DNA of 64,000 nt from Torreya grandis (GCA_037957365.1 JARHVA010000224.1:3135501-3199500); one strand, 5' to 3'. Positions 45,061 through 59,174 are shown, counted from the stretch's first letter. Notes: generated by a model not told the origin, from the sequence alone. Translations and numbers: made by a program.

Positions 45061-48000
45061 ATCATAGCCTCGATTGAGATTATAAGCGTACTTTTTGTTA
45101 AAAGTATTTCGACATGGTTTTTAAATAGGTCATTTCTAAAATTTTAAATGGTTAGGCAATGAGTTTTAAATTAGTCTTTCTTTCAATAACTATATTATTA
45201 TGTGCTTTTACCGTTATTGATTATGATAGTTTGTTTCTTACCAAAAAAAAGTCGAGCATCAAAGTTCTAAAGATAAAAAATCGAGCATCAAAACTTTAAA
45301 ATTTTGTAGAAAAGAATATCTATTATTAGACATTTGATCTTTTTCATAGATTGGATCACTTGATCTTTGCTTAAAATAAAATTGAAGATTTTAAAATTTA
45401 ACTTTGTATATATTTTATGGATTCATGAGCTCATTCCCAATGTCATGCTTCATAAACTTAGCCTTCAACCATCCAAACGATGGTCACAGGGTTGGTAGAG
45501 GAATTATGGCGTGTATTTCAAACACTACCATCTTGAGCACTTGTGTAACTTTCTTAGCCCCTTTTATTTGGCCTCACTAGTAGATTTTTTGTTTTTGCGT
45601 TAGAAATTATATCATAATCACGTTGAAAATAAACTAAAAAAATGATAATTTTGGGTTTGATACAAATTTGAAGGTGGTGTTTTTTGCATTTACCTCGATG
45701 ATACCAAACAACATTATTTTGTCAAAAATTGGTAGAAGTTTAGCATAATTGGGGGTTTCGATATGTGATGTGATTTTTTATATTAGATGTTATTGCGATA
45801 GAGTTTTATTTAAAGTAGAGGCTTTGAAAAAAAATAGAACTTTTGAGGAAGAACTTTTAATGATAATTGGTGCACGTATAGTTTTTGTGACAATTTTTGC
45901 GTCAACATTGCAGAATTTATATCACAGTGTTTACAATTTGATGCCAAATGCATTCGACATAAATTTTTTAAATAGTTCTTTTTATTGCACTTCGTGTCAT
46001 TTTTTAAATATTGAATTATATGTTAGGTTATTAATTACATATTAAGGTTTTAGTAGTTGGTTCTATTTCTATTTGTAGATGACAACAATGACGATGATAA
46101 CAATTACATTAATTAAATAATAATTTTCATAATTGAATGCACTTAAAAGATAAAAGAAGTAATTCCTACAATAAATAAATAATAGTTACAAACAAATTAT
46201 TGACCCTAAGGTTGTGCACTAGGTCGAGGACATAATCTTTTGCTAAGTACAAGGATATGCAAAAGTTTAACATGCACTTAAAAAGACAAGGCAAGAAAGA
46301 ATATCAGCACAAGACTAAGATTGCAGTGCAGAGGTGGAATTTAAGGAAACAACATGCATAAATGTGGTAGTGTCTTAATAAGGTGTAACACATGAATAAT
46401 CTAGAAGAAGATATTTTTAAGAGCACATGGAACAATCTAAGGAATCTTCTAGGTTCATCTAGAATATATCCATATGGATTTAACTCTCATGAGTATGTCA
46501 ATGGGGTAAACCTATAAATACATGCTTCGACCTATTATTTGGACATATAGCATTTTGATACACAAAGTTGATAAAAGTGATTTTAAGACATAGCAAGATA
46601 CAAAATTATTTTGCAAGTTTTTGGCATGTATTATAATGCATAGATATTGTATAAGATATTGTAATTTGGTTGTAATATATTGCAACCTAAAAGGAATGTA
46701 TACATGCTAATAATTATGATAACTGTAATGGATGTGTTCAATGCTTTGGCCATGTATTTCATTCATGCTTAATGGATTATGCTTTCACTTTTAGATGTTT
46801 TTATCTAAGGATTGCATTTTATTTTATGCACTTATGAATCTTAGTTGTTCTTATCATAAACGAGGGCCTCAGTAAATATCTCCTCATAAACAGGGGCCTC
46901 TACGACTCTCTCATAAACAAGGGCCTGAATGACTCTCTTTTTATGCCTCAAGTAATATCTTAAGCCTAAGGTTCAAGTGATATGTTGTTGTGGTATTATT
47001 CTATTGTTGAGTTTACATTTCTTAGTGTAGAAGTTGTAGGTTATGATAGTTAAGCACAATATTTTGGTTTCATTGTCAGTACCTTGTTTGTAAAAATGAT
47101 ATAATATTTAGGAACTCAATGGCACAATACATCATGATGGAATGCATGAAACATTGGTTTAAAACACATGCATTGAGTTTATCCAAGGAAACACCTTGAT
47201 AAGGTGGTGTGTGACATAAGAAGTGGTTACAAAGTGTGACATTGATTTGCATGGTTAGTCATATATGTTAAGGATCAAAGTAAGAATCCAGAGAAAATAT
47301 ATGTTTAGTTGAAGGATTGGATTAATCTTTTACTTATTTTTTGATTAATGTGTTTTAAATGAGATAAAACTATGAATATTTAGATTAAGTAAGACAAGGG
47401 AATAATTTTATAAATTTGAATTTATATGGTAGATTGATATAAAAATTAATATATTTAGAATTGACAAGAAAATGGAGAAGAGATGAACTTGATTTAATTT
47501 TAATTTTGTTAATTCTTTATGTTCATCATTATCCTTAAAATAACTTTGTGTCTAATTTGTAACCTCTCAAATTAGGAAATAAGTGCTCAAACCATGCGTA
47601 GATGTTGTTGATGAATCTCAGACACCTAAAATAATGTATATTGTCGAGGCTCTATCAATACTATCCTAGTCTATGATGTAGGTTTGTGTCACCTTAGACC
47701 TAGTTACTAATGAACCCAAACTATCAAGAACAAAAATTTCAATAGACCAAAATATGAAACAATAAATCTAAATTACTTCATATTTAATGAATTGAAATAA
47801 TTATAAACCATGCATAAATAAGCCTCAACTCAGGATTAGAGTTGACATGCAAAAATATGAAAAGAAAACTAGACTCTAACAAAATTTATATTTTTAGCAA
47901 CTACTATTTTTGGTAAGTTTTGCATGCAAGCACAAGCATCTCTAAAAATATACTTAAATATTATACATACTAAAATTACCCTACATGACAAATTGAAACT

Positions 48001-48892
48001 AAAGTTCACGTCCACTCATAAAAATATACAATGTTTAAAAATAGAAAAATCCTGAAGAAATTATTAAACTACAATTTTGGATCCTCATATGGTCTCATTC
48101 AACCTACAAAAAATATCTAAAAATGCCTCTAAGAAAAAAATGTGGCTTAGGGCAACAACAAACTTTTCTAGATGGTCATTTTGGTGCTGGAAGAGCTCAA
48201 ACAAGGTTATGGATCAAAATTTATGGCCTCCATAAGTTTTCCTATTTTTTTGCATCAGTTACACCCACACCTATAAATACCTCCTATGTGTGCACTCACC
48301 CTCAATCTTGTGTGTTAATACATGTTTTGATTCTTTTTGTTTTGAAACCCTAACTTCAATTTTGTCATAAGATGATCCTTGAGAAAGGGGTTAATAATTA
48401 GGTTTGGACAACCCTAACCACTCCCCACTGAGTGATTGAGTGTTGCATAAGTTAAAAAACTATGAAGAGGGATTTGATCCATAACCTAGGTGGATATTCC
48501 ACTCTAAGATTTAATAATATAGATTCTAAATAGATAGTTGATTAATAATTGGATTTATGATTGTTATGTACTTATAAACATACTAAAATAGAAATAAACA
48601 AGCGCTTGAAAAAAACTAGAGTAGTCTACTTAACATAAGCAATAATAAGAGATAACAATACACAACATGAAACAAGGTTTAGCTTAGAAAACCCAATCTG
48701 GGAAAAAGTACAATTAGTGAGAAAAACACTCCCCTTTCCACTATGTTCTATAAATTATATACAAGCTACTACCAATGGCCTTCATGGATAGATTATGAAT
48801 TACAAACTATCCCCATCCTTCATTACTTAGGTGGATACATCTACATTTCTGAGAAACCATGCAAAAGTTTTCTTAGTACTGTATGACATTCT
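45061..48892. other. Long AT-rich spacer without recognised genes
   Basis: No convincing gene on either strand. A 98-codon plus frame (45749-46045) and a 76-codon one (48123-48353) have no recognisable motif. Near 46530 CCTATAAATACATGC is a TATA-box-like word after a CTAG-rich block, possibly the U3 of an old LTR. 48650-48720 (GAAAACCCAATCTGGG) also has a retroelement-like look. None could be delimited. Confidence 0.4.
46853..46935 (+). repeat. Short tandem repeat, three units of CATAAACNNGGGCCT
   Basis: CATAAACGAGGGCCTCAG, CATAAACAGGGGCCTCTA and CATAAACAAGGGCCTGAA, spaced about 26-30 bp apart, each followed by a CTC-rich linker. Confidence 0.7.
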
Positions 48893-49499
48893 TCAGAGGG
48901 CATTTACATAAGACATTCTTTTGGTGATATTTATGTAATTTGGAGAAACACAACCATAAACATGTACAAAAATGAGACCATTCACAACATCTATGCATAA
49001 GATATAACCATGGATGGGTCTTAGACGTTGATAAAAAAATTGCAAAAAGGTGTTAAACAACATTGTAGTACCTGCGAGAATTGAAATGACGCTAATCACT
49101 TTCTTAATTTCCATTGTGAATTGTCCATGGGCTTTGATTGTCATTGGACTTATTGTGGAAGGATTGTCCTCTACAATTTGGTTCTCACTATAGCATTGGT
49201 GGAACTAAATCCTTGTATTGCATATCTTGAAAGCAGTGCCATGATTAACCTGATCTTAGAATAATTCACTATTTTTTTTAGATTGAAATAATTTACCAAA
49301 TTTACTCTTTACATTCTCACCGAAAAACATTTAATTGATTGCTTGGACTATTTTCTTGTGTTGGCCAATGATGGATCCACCACTTGTAGGTGGTTTGAAA
49401 AGCATTTATTGTGAATTGTGATGAGATGTTTTGATTCTGTGTGCCATTAACTGATCGAACATTAGAGGAATAAATCAAAATTTCTTTCAATCTTTTCAC
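48893..49499 (-). other. Unrecognised, possibly degraded coding stretch
   Basis: Read leftwards, two frames of reasonable composition follow each other. The second (49144-48893, 83 codons) contains MEIKKVISVISILAGTTM, a hydrophobic run, then RLRPIHGYILCIDVV and NGLIFVHVYGCVSPN; its frame stays open upstream to about 49205. Hydrophobic segments might be membrane-spanning. I do not recognise the family, and the first frame (49499-49317) is in another phase. Could be a pseudogene piece or chance. Confidence 0.25.
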
Positions 49500-51160
49500 A
49501 TTCTTACAATAACATTCAAAATCTTGATTCTCGAATTAGTCGTTCAATTTTTGGGGACTTGGGTCTTGCAATTTGGAAGTCGATAAGGCAAAGTTTATTT
49601 TTTTCAGCCACCACTAGGCATAAAGTATGTATTTGATCGTTAGTGTTTATATTATTTAATCAGAATCCTTTTTTTGGTTTCTACTATGATCTGATATTGT
49701 AAATATCTAATACATGTTTTCCTTCAATTAGTTCAGATCTTGATTTGATCCATCCATCCGCTCAAATCTAACAATAAAAAAATAGTTTTGTTTGGCATCA
49801 TGCCTCTAAAAAGATTCCTTCTTTCATCCTAAAAACAAACCTTGACATTGTCAACAAGTAGTTGTCTTATGCTTACTATGGTTGTTCATAGGTCTCATTG
49901 GTGCTCATTTTTTCCAATCCCATTCGTCCGTGCACTCAAATCTAACGTCAATTTTAAATTCATATCTTCTACATCCACCTTTGTCTTTGCATTTTCCTTC
50001 TAGTGAGAAGAAATTAATTGTGTCACCACCACGTAACAATGAAGGTAACATGCAACTTATTTATGAGGCCTTGGCTGCGCCTATTGTAGTAGGTTGATTT
50101 TCTATTCTTTCCCTCAACCGTGGGCTTCCTTGAGTTATTTGTGCCATGTAGGGTTCCTCTGTTGCAATTGGCTTAGGTTGTTTTTCTTATTTGTATGATT
50201 TTGTACATGTCCTTTGTTTATAGATTCTTAACAAACTTATTAGTCATTTGGAAACTCCAAAATTTTAGTGTGTAATGATAGATCCTTAATCCTTCTTTTT
50301 CCCATTTACAAAGTCCATTGAGATGTCTAGCTTTGAACTTCGAAGAAGAAAAATGGACTATAATAAAAAATAAGGAACATTCTTTCTTGTGAGAATAAAT
50401 AAAAAAGTTCTATAGAGGTTCATCTTGGAGATGCAAATAATAATGAATTGGTATTAGTGAATTTGGAGATTCTACTATTGAGTGTACCAATAATCCATCC
50501 TCACACGTTGATGTTGAAAATCACCATCCTTGAAATGGAAAACAAAAGTCATGCCAATAGGACATGGCAAGGATTTTTTAGATTGTATGGATTTCAAAGT
50601 TCCTATTCATTGAACCATTTGAGAATGAGGACAAAATTGAACCTCCTAAAGAACACAAGTGGAAGATATGCAATTGGAACTATGGGAGGGACAAGACTGT
50701 AACTAAAACTAGACACCACAGAGAAGCACATGGGTAAGGTCTATGAAATGAAATTTTTTAAAAAAGAGGAGAAATCATTGGTAAAATGGAAAACAAAAAA
50801 AGAGCGTCTTCATTTCAAGTGTGCAAGTAAATACAATGAACACTCACAAACCTAGGCAATACATGTTGGAAGTAGGGGCATTCATTTTTACTCTTTTTGA
50901 AAAGATAATAAAATCTAGTCAATTGTCCCCAACTTTACAACTTTGTTGTTTTTTAAATAGACATTTTAAACATATCTTCTCCAATGAGAATTATCTAGAA
51001 TATAAGAACGCGTCTTTTTTGGGTGTGCTTAACTTTTAAAAATTTCAAGTTTCTATAAATAGTAGTTGGAAATGGGTTAGTTGTGTTGCTTAGTGTAAAA
51101 AGAAGGATTTTAAAGAAAAAATAAAGCAATCAAGATTTTGGCTTTATCTCTTGATGAAGT
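49500..51160. other. Spacer up to LINE 3' end
   Basis: Mixed AT-rich DNA; no recognised gene. Plus-strand frames at 49882-50097, 50448-50702 and 50821-51039 have no motif and no supporting context. It marks the left flank of the copy D LINE. Confidence 0.4.
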
Positions 51161-51186
51161 TATATATATATATATATATATATATA
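51161..51186. repeat. TA microsatellite, possible 3' tail of the copy D LINE
   Basis: Thirteen TA units directly beyond the last LINE-derived sequence (read on the minus strand: TTTGTAATTGAT then TATATA...). LINE 3' ends commonly carry a simple-sequence tail, so this may mark the insertion's 3' terminus. Confidence 0.55.
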
Positions 51187-51466
51187 ATCAATTACAAAAT
51201 ATGAGCATCGGTGATGCAACAAATAGATATGGAGTTCTCAAAATAAATTAGCTAGAATGGGAGCATCCCCCCATCATATGAAAACATATTAACCAATATT
51301 ACAATATAAAAAATGGTCCCATGTAGGTGGCCCAACAAACAATATCAAGAATATACAGAACATAAAATCATTACAAAATCGCCACCCTGGAGGTGGCACA
51401 TCAGTATTTAAGCATCTGACACCCTCCAAATAGTGGCGCAATCCATTTCACAGTCTTCATATGATT

Positions 51467-54400
51467 CTACACTAACAGGTCCCTCGACAGAGTCTTTGTT
51501 TCCTTCAAGTCCCTTTTGGATCTGTCCTGCAACCAATATTGGGGAATATCTATCAACTCTTTTAAAAAAAATTTCATGTTATTCATTCTGACATAGTCCA
51601 TGACATCGTCCACATCTGTCAAACCTCCCCTTTCTATGAGTTTTTCTAATTTCTCAGTGAAAACGTTCACATTGTCATCAATTAGCTTCTAGACATCCTT
51701 CTATTCATCTGCATCCTATATCATGGCAGTAGAGCTCAAGGGAGAGGAAATTATCACATCATTCTTTTGAAAGGAACAACGGGTAAGATTCAAGTCACGA
51801 GGGACAAAATATTCCTCAACTTATTTAATAATGCAACTGCCCATTCCATCTTTATGCACATCCCTTATCACATCTTCATTTGCCAAAACCTAGCTACTCA
51901 CCCCATTTTTATTTGAATCTGAAGAGTTCACCCACTCCTGCACATGGTTATCTACTTGGTTGAAATATGAGTCCTTTATACAGTCCCACTCATGCTCAGT
52001 TATTTTTATTTCAGTAGTCGATTGATGGCAGACCGTCCAATCTGGGTGTGGGCTCAGCTTGGGGTATCTGCCAAAGTCAATCAAGTAGTTAGAAATGATT
52101 TTGAGCATTCCAGTTCTTAGGAACTACTCTAGCTAATCTTGTGGCACTTTCAATTGAAGAAAAATTTGCAAAGAAACAAGATGAAGGATGACTTCCACTG
52201 AGAAGTCAATATGCACCCTAGCCTTGTCTTGGAATACCTTTAAGTTCCTTTGCTTCCATAAAAACCATAAAATCTCAGTTGAAAAAATAAGCCAAAGTTT
52301 ATGAAAGAATGAATGAACTTTAACTTTACCATAAATATAACCAAAAGCAATATTAAAACACCCAATGTCATAGTCAAAGACCACATTCTAGCATTTAAGA
52401 CAACTTTTCTGCAGGTTAAACGCATAAGGACAAAGGAAGAAGACATGTTCAAAAGTTTCAATCTCACTGCAAAAAGAACAAGAGGTTTGGGAATATCCAC
52501 TTTTACTCAACAAAAATCCAACAACCAACTTATTATACATTAACAACCATTGAAAACAAGTTTTTTTTGGTTCATGGCAAGAGGTCCATATAACTTCAAA
52601 TTTTAAAGACCAAGCACTTAGAGGATCATAGACAGACCAAATGTGGTTAAGGGTGAGGTAGGGGACTTTTGAAAAAGGATAGTTTTCTATATAAAATTTA
52701 AGTGGAGAACTCAAACAGAGTGGGGCCCTTTATCCACTTCACACTGTCCCAAAACTCACCCTCCTCATCCATGAAGACAACATTATTCTTCCCTTGCAAT
52801 GATTTTAGAAGAAGAGTGAAGGTTCTACGTTGGGTAGCAGGAATTTGAAATCTGACTATAATTTCTATCCAGGATGCCCAACCAGAATGTGAATAGAGAT
52901 CCTTGAACTCCCTCAAGCCTTTAGTGAACCATTCAAAGGTAGAACAACCCTTGGTGAGGGCAAGTGGAAAATAAGTTCCACCATATAGATCTATAACCCT
53001 AGCATGTCCCAAACCAATTGAAAATGTGCTTAGCTATGATGAAAGGTTTAACAATGTCCTAAGTTGACCAAATGGATGCAAAGATAGGTGAACCAACCAC
53101 TTTGATAGAAAAGGGACCAATGAGTAGATCTGCAATGTTTAGTCCTTTCCAAAATGGTTTTCCTTTAGGAAAACCCTTCAAGATATTATTCTTGACCAAT
53201 ATTTTTCAGGGCTCATCCCCTTTGAATGCTCTTATAGTTCATTTCACAACCTGGGTTATACCCTGTATCCTAAGATCTTTTAGACCTAGGCCCCCAATAT
53301 TTTCTGGCTTCGAGCAGAATTGCCAAGAGATTGCATGTCTTTTCTTCCCTCCTTTTCCATCAGACTACATGAAGTCTCTTATGATTCTGTAGAGCATATT
53401 AATTTGAGACTTGTTGAAGAGCTAAAAAGAGGCATAGTAAATACTATATGAGGAGAGAACCTTTTGACAGACTTGAATCCATCCAGGTAAGGAAAGTAGG
53501 TGTCCCTTCCACATTGCAATTGTTGATTTCGTCAAATATCCATTCTTACATGAGCTTGAAAGAAGGTGTAAGTGCGAAAGGAATACCCAAATATTTTACC
53601 ATTTCATCTGATCCTTTCCATGTCCACCTAAATTTTGACAGCCAATTATGAGGGTGATCCTTCCATCCTAGCATATATGATTTATGCATTGCCACCTTGG
53701 ACCTAGAGGTAGAGCAGTATATATCTAGTCTTGCAACAACCTGTGACAAGTTATTTTGCTCCAGTTTGAAAAAAAGGGTAGTGTCATCATCAAATAGGAC
53801 ATAAATAAGGACTTCATCATTGGGCAGAGAGATTCTTGACTGGTGCTCCAATATTAGAGAATCTGAGAAGATAATTCAAGGCTTCAACAACAAACACAAA
53901 ATGTGAAGGGGAAAGAGGACATCCTTGTCTGATGGAGCATTGAAGATCAAGGGATCCAGTCAATTCCCCATTCACTTCAATGATAACTGAAGCGTCTTTG
54001 AAGAAGAAATTAATTATTCTACAAAACTTATCCTAGAAACCAAAGGATCTTAAAACTTTCTCAATGAAGGGCCATTCAATTCCGTCGTATGCCTTTTCAA
54101 AGTCAAGCAAAATCATGCCTATATTTTGATTAGAGTCCCAGATCCAATACATCCCTTCCCAACTCATGATCAAGTTATCCAAGATGTATCTTCTTTCAAC
54201 AAAGTCAGTTTGAGTCTTTGAAAAAATAGAGGGTAGCAGAGAGGAAAGTCTCTTTGCTAGAATCTTTGCCAAAATCTTGTAGGATACATTAAGGAGGGTG
54301 ATTGGTCTCCATTTTTTGACTGAATAGAGGTCCCCATCCTTAAGGATGAGTTTAATTACTCCTCTGTTGCTGTCTGAGCCAAGGGTACCAACATCTATTA

Positions 54401-55932
54401 CTTCTTTAAAAACCTCTAGACAATCTTTAGCCAACCATTCCTTATTGGCTTTGTAAAATTCAGTAAGGAAACCATCCATTCTAGGTGCTTTATCATTCTT
54501 GAGCAAGTCAATGGTAGTTTTTTATTTCATCCAATGTAATATTTTCATCAAGGGAACTCGCTTGCACTCATGACATTTTTTTGGAATGCAAGCATTAATG
54601 ATCACCCTATTTTGCTCAGTGAGATCATTGGAGCCATAAAAAAGGAATAGACAAAAGTAGAACTCATAGAAGGCTTCTTTTATACTAGAAGAATCCTACA
54701 TAATCTGGTCATGAACTTCAATACCATTTATTTTTCTTCTTTTGTGCTTAGCTTTCAAGAATATAAAGAAAAACTTAGAGCCTCTATCACCAAGTTTCAG
54801 CTAGGTTAGTCTTGAGAGGATCCACGCCCCCTTGGCAAGGTAATTTTGGGACTGGTTGACTTCATGTTTTAAGATATTAAGCTCTTTAAGAATTTTTCCA
54901 TTAGAGGGGTCATGTTGGAGAGAGAATTCAACATGTATTAGTTTTTATTGAGTAACCCTCGTAATTTTTATGTGCATTTTAGCCTTAATCTGTCCATAGG
55001 TTCTAACAAAGTTTTTGGAGACTTCCATGTAAGAATTCCACTAATCAATTCTAGAGCTTGAACTGTAGGCAAATTTCCCAATATTCCAAGAAGATTAAAG
55101 ACCATCCAAACTCACTTGGTCAGACAAGTGGGATATATTAAACTTATAGAGTCCTTTGAAAAATGAGGCATCTTTATTCTCCTCAAGGTTCAATGAGAAT
55201 GTCATTTCAATGGGTTGGTGATCCAAAATTGTATACGGCAAGATAATCACCACATTGCCATCCCTATTAAGGGTCATAGTAAGTGAGTCCCTATTCAAGT
55301 AGAACCTATCAAGTCTGGAGTATTGTCTTCTATTATTACTTTGATTGTTGCACCAGGAATACTAAATACCTTTACTTTGATTTTTACCTTTTTGAAGCAA
55401 GCATAACATTTTGTACATTCTCTAGAATTTAGACAAGAAGAAAAGTTCATTGCCTTTCCAAGCCTAATGGTCACCTCCAATTTTATCCTCTTTTTCTTCC
55501 ACCATGTTAAAATCACCTCCGAAGATCCAAGGGACTTTTTAAAAGATTAATAACTAGCCAATTCCATAGATCAGATTGATCTCTGTAATCATTTAGAGCA
55601 TAGATGTTACACAGTCTAAAGCACTGGTTTTGGAATTCTAGCAAGACCCAAACAACACTATTGCAAGGGGAGACAATATGGTCAATAATACATTCCTTTA
55701 GGTTAGGGTTGACAAAGATAGAAGCCCCTCCTTTTTCTCTTTGATGATTGGTGGAGAACTGGGGAGCATTTGGTCAAATGAAATTAAGGACTAAGGACAA
55801 CTAAGATCCCATAGCCTTAACTTCTTGGAGACATAGAAAGTCCAAATTTTCTGTTGGATACTTGAACTGTCATATAATGGGTTTTCTATCAGGGGATTCC
55901 AAGCCCCTAACATTCCAACTTACAATTCTCAT
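51467..55932 (-). pseudogene. LINE ORF2 (endonuclease, RT, zf-RVT), most complete copy, D
   Basis: Read leftwards from the ATG at 55932-55930: endonuclease (WNVRGL, LQEVK, LDHQPI) at 55932-55095; RT from 54506 with DKAPRMDGFLTEFYKANKEW, NVSYKILAKILAKRL, LLDFEKAYDGIEW (catalytic Asp) and IRQGCPLSPSHF near 53920; the catalytic box at 53794-53783 reads FDDDTT where the family has (Y/F)ADDT. A zf-RVT domain lies at 52714-52388 (IWTSCHEPKKTCFQWLL, CSFCSEIETFEHVFFLCPYA), then WFLWKQRNLKVFQ near 52270. The frame of the zf-RVT part continues with a few stops to 51467, an extra ~220-250 residue tail. Stops and frameshifts are many (for example GF-stop-DKF where Trp is expected). Not functional. Confidence 0.9.
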
Positions 55933-55993
55933 AAATCAGGTGGGCAAAGGAGGGTCAATTAGATTAACCATGGGGTTTACCCCCACTGCTCTA

Positions 55994-57589
55994 CAGTCTT
56001 TTGAAGTAGTCCAAAAATTTGTTTTTTTTACCCTTTTTTTTGAAAGAAGGTTCATGGCCACTAGGGGGTTATTTTTCATTTTTCTTCTCTTTCACTAGAG
56101 AGTGATCCATTGGGGTGGATCCCAACTCTATTTTTAGTCTTTTTCCACCCCCTTTAGACATCCAGTTCTCAACAACATTTGTTTCCTTAAGAGATAGGGG
56201 AACACTCACTGATACCTCCATCTTAGAATCAAACTTATCAAGACCTTATTTATCTAGAGAAATAGCCATGGGGGAAGCACGACTTTCAATTTTATTGAGA
56301 TTGGCTAAGGGCAAGCTGTCAAGGTTAGAATTTAGAACATCAGGGGTTTCAACTGGCAGAACCACATATTCCTTAGAGGGAGAGTCCAATAGGGTTATTT
56401 TTTCAATAAAGGCATCATCTAAGTTATTTGATAGATAGCTAATCACATCTAACAATAAAGTCAAGCTATCAACAAAAGGAGGCGGGTAACTAAGCAACTG
56501 AGGAGTGAGGAAAGATTCAACTTGACCTAGTTCATTGACAGCCTCAGAGTTAGATATTCCTGTAGCCTCCTCAGGGGGGGAACTGTCTTTCAGTGGTTCA
56601 CTATTATACAAAGGATTTTTAGAGACCTGCAAAACATCCAACACTGAATCATTTTTCTAGGCATCCTGCTCTTTTTGCTTGTTATGCATATTTTCTTTAT
56701 TTACCATCATTGGGCAGTTTTTCCTGAGATGCCCATATTTTTTACAAAAGAAACAGGTGTTCATGCCACATAACCCTCTTAGAGCATAGGTATGGGAAAT
56801 CCCTTTAATTTTTAAATTAAGGGAATCTAGAAAGAAATCTAGGGGTTATAAGGAGATATAAACCCTAGCATTCATATGGGCTAGCAACCTCCTAGTATCC
56901 TCAATTCTCAGGACTTCCCCAAGGGTTTTCAATGCTTGTGGTAGAAAATTACACAGTTTTATAGGCACTCCTTCAATGCCTACCCATCTGGGAGTAGTTT
57001 TAAAAATGAGGTCATTAAAGTCTATATCTGGGCTCCACGAAACTACCTTAAAAATAGATTGGCCAATATTATACAAAATAGTTCTTCGCTGCATATTATA
57101 ATTTTTAAACAAAATCATAAAAACCCCTTTCTGTATAATTTGGCAAAAACTAATATATAAACCCAATTTTTTACCCCAAACAAAGTTGATCCAGTTATAA
57201 AAAAAAATATAGAAGGGAGAGAATTCTCGTTTAAAAAAATAAAAAAAATCCCAACATTTTTAAATCTAATTTTTTCCTACTGAAGATCAATTTCTATGGA
57301 AGCATTCGACATAATACTCAGGGTCTTAACAGGGTTAGGGCACTTACCGATTTGACCTTCATCTTGCTCCTACTATCCATGCTCTTCGTAGCTTGCCACA
57401 AATTTGGCTCCTTCTAAATGCTTCATTGCTTCTTCCTGCCATGGGATTTTGCTAAACACTTTTTTTGGTGGACCAGATGCTCCTTCTTCCACTTAATATG
57501 AGACAGATATATCTCCCTTATGATTGCATACCTTATCAATCCCCAGATAACCAACTGGCTCATTAAGGCCACCATTTTCACCCTTCTTT
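55994..57589 (-). pseudogene. LINE ORF1 (gag-like) remnant, copy D
   Basis: Same layout as in copy A: N-terminal stretch, DUF4283-like block at 57230-56846 (KVVSWSPDIDF, TPRWVGIEGVPIKLCNFLP), intact CCHC knuckle at 56755-56714, acidic linker at 56644-56246 ending in NLNKIESRASPMAISLDK. It differs from copy A by only a handful of substitutions (for example Gln to Lys in GVPIK and Ser to Leu in RRLLAHM). ORF1 and ORF2 are about 60 bp apart. Dead through the same frameshifts as A. Confidence 0.87.
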
Positions 57590-57705
57590 GCATGTTTGAG
57601 GATGTTAATTTTGATAGTTTCCATATACAACTACAATTAATTCATGCCCCTTCAAAAAAACCTAAGGCTAAGGGATGGGGTCCTAGGCAAGTGACGCCCA
57701 TGTAG

Positions 57706-59174
57706 GGACGAAAAACACACCAACATCCACCAAGCAGACTTAAATGAAAAGCAAGACCCAAAGAAAAGAAACAAAAAAACAAATAATTAAATTAAATCAT
57801 GCTTAAGAGATGATTAATTTAAATGACCACCATGGGCACCAAGGAGAGAAGAATATGAAGCACAAAGGAAGAAAGGTAACCAAGGCAATCGACTTAGAGA
57901 GCTTGAATCACCATTAATGAAGGATGACTCATTATCTCCCCATTGCAGAGCTCCAAGCTTCTCTTTTCAAACTCTCAAAAAATCCTACCATAGATAATAT
58001 TTTTTGGGCATGTATGCATGTTTATATTGTTGCGAATCATGTTTGCTAATGCCATCTTATTGTATTACATAAAATGAGGGAAAATTTAACTTAATAGAAT
58101 CTTTTTAAACTTGTTAAAAAGGTTTGAAAAATAGTGGAGGTGTGGATGATTACACAATTGCAAGAAATGTGGTTTGCATTGGCTTTAATGGTTTATTAGT
58201 ACTGCAAGATCACAAAGATTGTTTGGGTGAATTTTCCAAAATCTTGTTCAACATATGGGTAAGTTCATGGAAAGGGGGTGAAATGGGGTTTTAAGTGGAC
58301 ATATTTTTCCTAAAAAATTAAAAATTTGAACTTGCAAGGATCATTATAAAAGCCTATATTCAAAATTTGAGAATGCTATGAGAACATGAACTGTAGCATT
58401 TCAAGTGTAGTTTCTAAACTATTTATTTTTTTAAAATGGTGATAAATATGTAAGTTAAACAGTGGAAATTCAAAGAGATACTCTCATTTTTAGACAAACA
58501 TAGTAGATAGTTTATCATGTGCTCCTTAACTATCTAAAAAAAATTCAAAGATTAGTTTTTTTAAACGTATAGAGGATTAGGTCTAGTTTGTGACCTATAT
58601 TGTTTTTAATTTTCTTAAGAATATATGTATTTTAATAACGTTTAAATATACTTTGAAAATGATAAATAATAGATAAATGACTATGCATCCCCTAACTACC
58701 TCAAAAATTGAAAATAGGTTTTTTTTTCAATTGTATATAGAATTAGGGCTAGTTTGTGACGCTATAATTTGTTTCATATTTAGATGTATGAAATGAAAGA
58801 TGCATAAACAAAGATAGACATGGATAAATATGGCATATAAAGGCACATGAAGACATGATTAGAAATTAATAAATATAAAAGCCTAAAGTAATAAAAAAAT
58901 TATAAGTTTTAATATTTAGAAATAAGAGTGTGCTCGACCTTATAGTCATATTTTGATGAAATCTCTCGATGAAATTCATAGTGTCTATCATATATGAAGT
59001 TAGATATTGTCATTTTTAATTCAAAACATAGATTTTATTGTGTGTGCGCAAGATCAGGGCTTAGGTTTGGATTTCCAAACTTAAAATGCATAAGTGCTAA
59101 AATATGAATGTGTTATAGCACATACACATTATTGTTATAGAATTTTCAAGGTTTGAACGAATTGCAGGTTGAAT
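57706..59174. other. Spacer between LINE and foldback element, copy D
   Basis: Nearly identical to 3310-4778, including the imperfect direct repeat (58500-58770). No gene. Confidence 0.65.

Noticed and set aside
45749..46045. A 98-codon plus-strand frame as a possible small gene.
   Set aside because: Composition follows the local AT bias (rich in F, I, L, N and Y) and no motif or promoter context was seen.
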